DNA of 16,414 nucleotides from CAUZEO01 sp963578625 (GTDB lineage Bacteria; Verrucomicrobiota; Kiritimatiellia; SLOV01): NCBI GenBank assembly GCA_963578625.1, contig CAUZEO010000079.1:1-16414 (forward strand), given 5' to 3'. A program made the position numbers and the translations under genes. Below, in pieces: positions 15,803 through 16,414 of the stretch (the first letter of the stretch is position 1; the number at the start of each line of letters is the position of its first letter). The notes beneath the pieces were generated by a model. That model did not search any database, was not told the DNA's origin, and saw only the letters and a program-made list of their open reading frames with translations.

Positions 15803-16414
15803 TCAAAACAACGATGTTTCGCGGCGTTGTAGCAGCCCGTCCGGAAGTTCGGAGACAAAGCGGGACGGAAGCTGGAACATCACCCCGCCGTCCCTGCTTC
15901 GGCGGACTTCCGGCATGCAGAGATACAATTCGTCCTTTGCGCGGGTTGTGACAACGTAAAAAAGCCTTCGCTCCTCCGCCTCATCCCCACGAGAGGATGG
16001 AAACATCCCGTCGGTAAGCCATGGAACAAAAACGACATCCCATTCCAGACCCTTCGCCTGGTGAACGGTACTGAGCCTGACTCCTTCCCGTGGCCGGCCC
16101 TCCCGGGCACTGGAAGTATCCACGTTCGAAAGCAGGGCCATCTCCTCCACGAATGACTCGGCGGTCTCGTACCTGGCGGCAAAATCAATCAGCTCCCGAA
16201 TATCCTCCACGCGGCGGGAGTAGTCTTCAAATACCTGCACGGCGTACTTATCGTAGAACACGTCGACAAACCGAAAGATCAATTCACCTGGATCTTCGTT
16301 CAGATCGTCCTCGAGAGTTTGCATGAACAATTCCGCGATCGGCCGCCACGAATCACGCGCGGCCGCCGGTAGCAGCGGCATTATCCGGCCGATATCCTGG
16401 GCGCTCTGCACTGA
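15803..16414 (-). CDS. UvrD/Rep-type superfamily 1 helicase, C-terminal part (runs off the window)
   Basis: Superfamily 1 3'-5' DNA helicase of the UvrD/PcrA/Rep type, acting in repair or replication restart. Visible are helicase domain 2 motifs: VRLSTVHQAKGLEWDVVFVP (motif V region, with the WLTDGMFPSS strand after it) and EERRLFYVVTTRAKDELYL (motif VI, with the TRA arginine). The C-terminal FQLPSRFVSELP is near the family's natural end. The frame stays open to the window edge at 16414, so the start and the Walker A half lie outside the window. Nothing shows that it is broken. Confidence 0.88.
   Translation of the reverse strand, partial: SVQSAQDIGRIMPLLPAAARDSWRPIAELFMQTLEDDLNEDPGELIFRFVDVFYDKYAVQVFEDYSRRVEDIRELIDFAARYETAESFVEEMALLSNVDTSSAREGRPREGVRLSTVHQAKGLEWDVVFVPWLTDGMFPSSRGDEAEERRLFYVVTTRAKDELYLCMPEVRRSRDGGVMFQLPSRFVSELPDGLLQRRETSLF

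Overview
The window reads as a stretch of a moderately GC-rich bacterial chromosome. Calcium-binding thrombospondin type 3 repeats, a PEP-CTERM-type sigma-54 regulator remnant, TPR proteins and many short dispersed palindromic or heptameric repeats point loosely to the PVC superphylum (Verrucomicrobiota, Kiritimatiellota, Lentisphaerota) or a similar lineage with repeat-rich genomes. This placement is inference; there is no rRNA or other decisive marker. A striking general property is that many genes are fragments joined at abrupt boundaries. Either this is a region of strong gene decay and rearrangement, or parts of the assembly are chimeric.

Layout. Positions 13-876 encode RmlA (dTDP-glucose synthesis). 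A frameshifted 3' remnant of a sigma-54-dependent regulator follows (about 930-1361), then a block of three consecutive hairpins (1391-1536), one of which has a second copy at 13812-13832. A 5'-truncated TPR gene (1560-1859, minus) meets a 5'-truncated gene for a secreted protein with thrombospondin type 3 repeats (about 1853-2917, plus) head to head. From 7547 down to 2954 a minus-strand polysaccharide operon carries a truncated WlbA-type dehydrogenase tail fused to a WlbB/WbpD acetyltransferase, a DegT/WbpE-type aminotransferase, a NodB-like polysaccharide deacetylase, an ORF in which the front half of a glycosyltransferase is joined in frame to the back half of an FAD oxidoreductase, and a flavin reductase. 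Most of these genes overlap by 4 bases. With RmlA they fit synthesis of a surface polysaccharide containing 2,3-diacetamido-uronic acid and dTDP-sugars, although WbpA, WbpI, a complete WbpB and RmlBCD are not in the window.

From about 8140 to 14518 lies the most interesting locus: a candidate promoter, two tandem paralogous secreted von Willebrand factor A proteins (8223-10016 and 10068-11840), a secreted unknown protein with an 'LTDG' VWA-like strand (to 13168), a small protein with a signal peptide and two membrane segments (13173-13757), and a TPR lipoprotein (about 13937-14518). All are exported or membrane-bound and run in one direction, so they may form an envelope-associated complex. 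A 7-base degenerate satellite (about 11912-12060) sits at the start of the third gene and makes its N-terminus doubtful.

The right end holds further fragments: a zinc-ribbon-like remnant, the thumb/X-domain tail of a group II intron maturase, an ankyrin-repeat tail and, running off the window edge on the minus strand, the C-terminal half of a UvrD/Rep-type helicase. No tRNA, rRNA or CRISPR array was seen.
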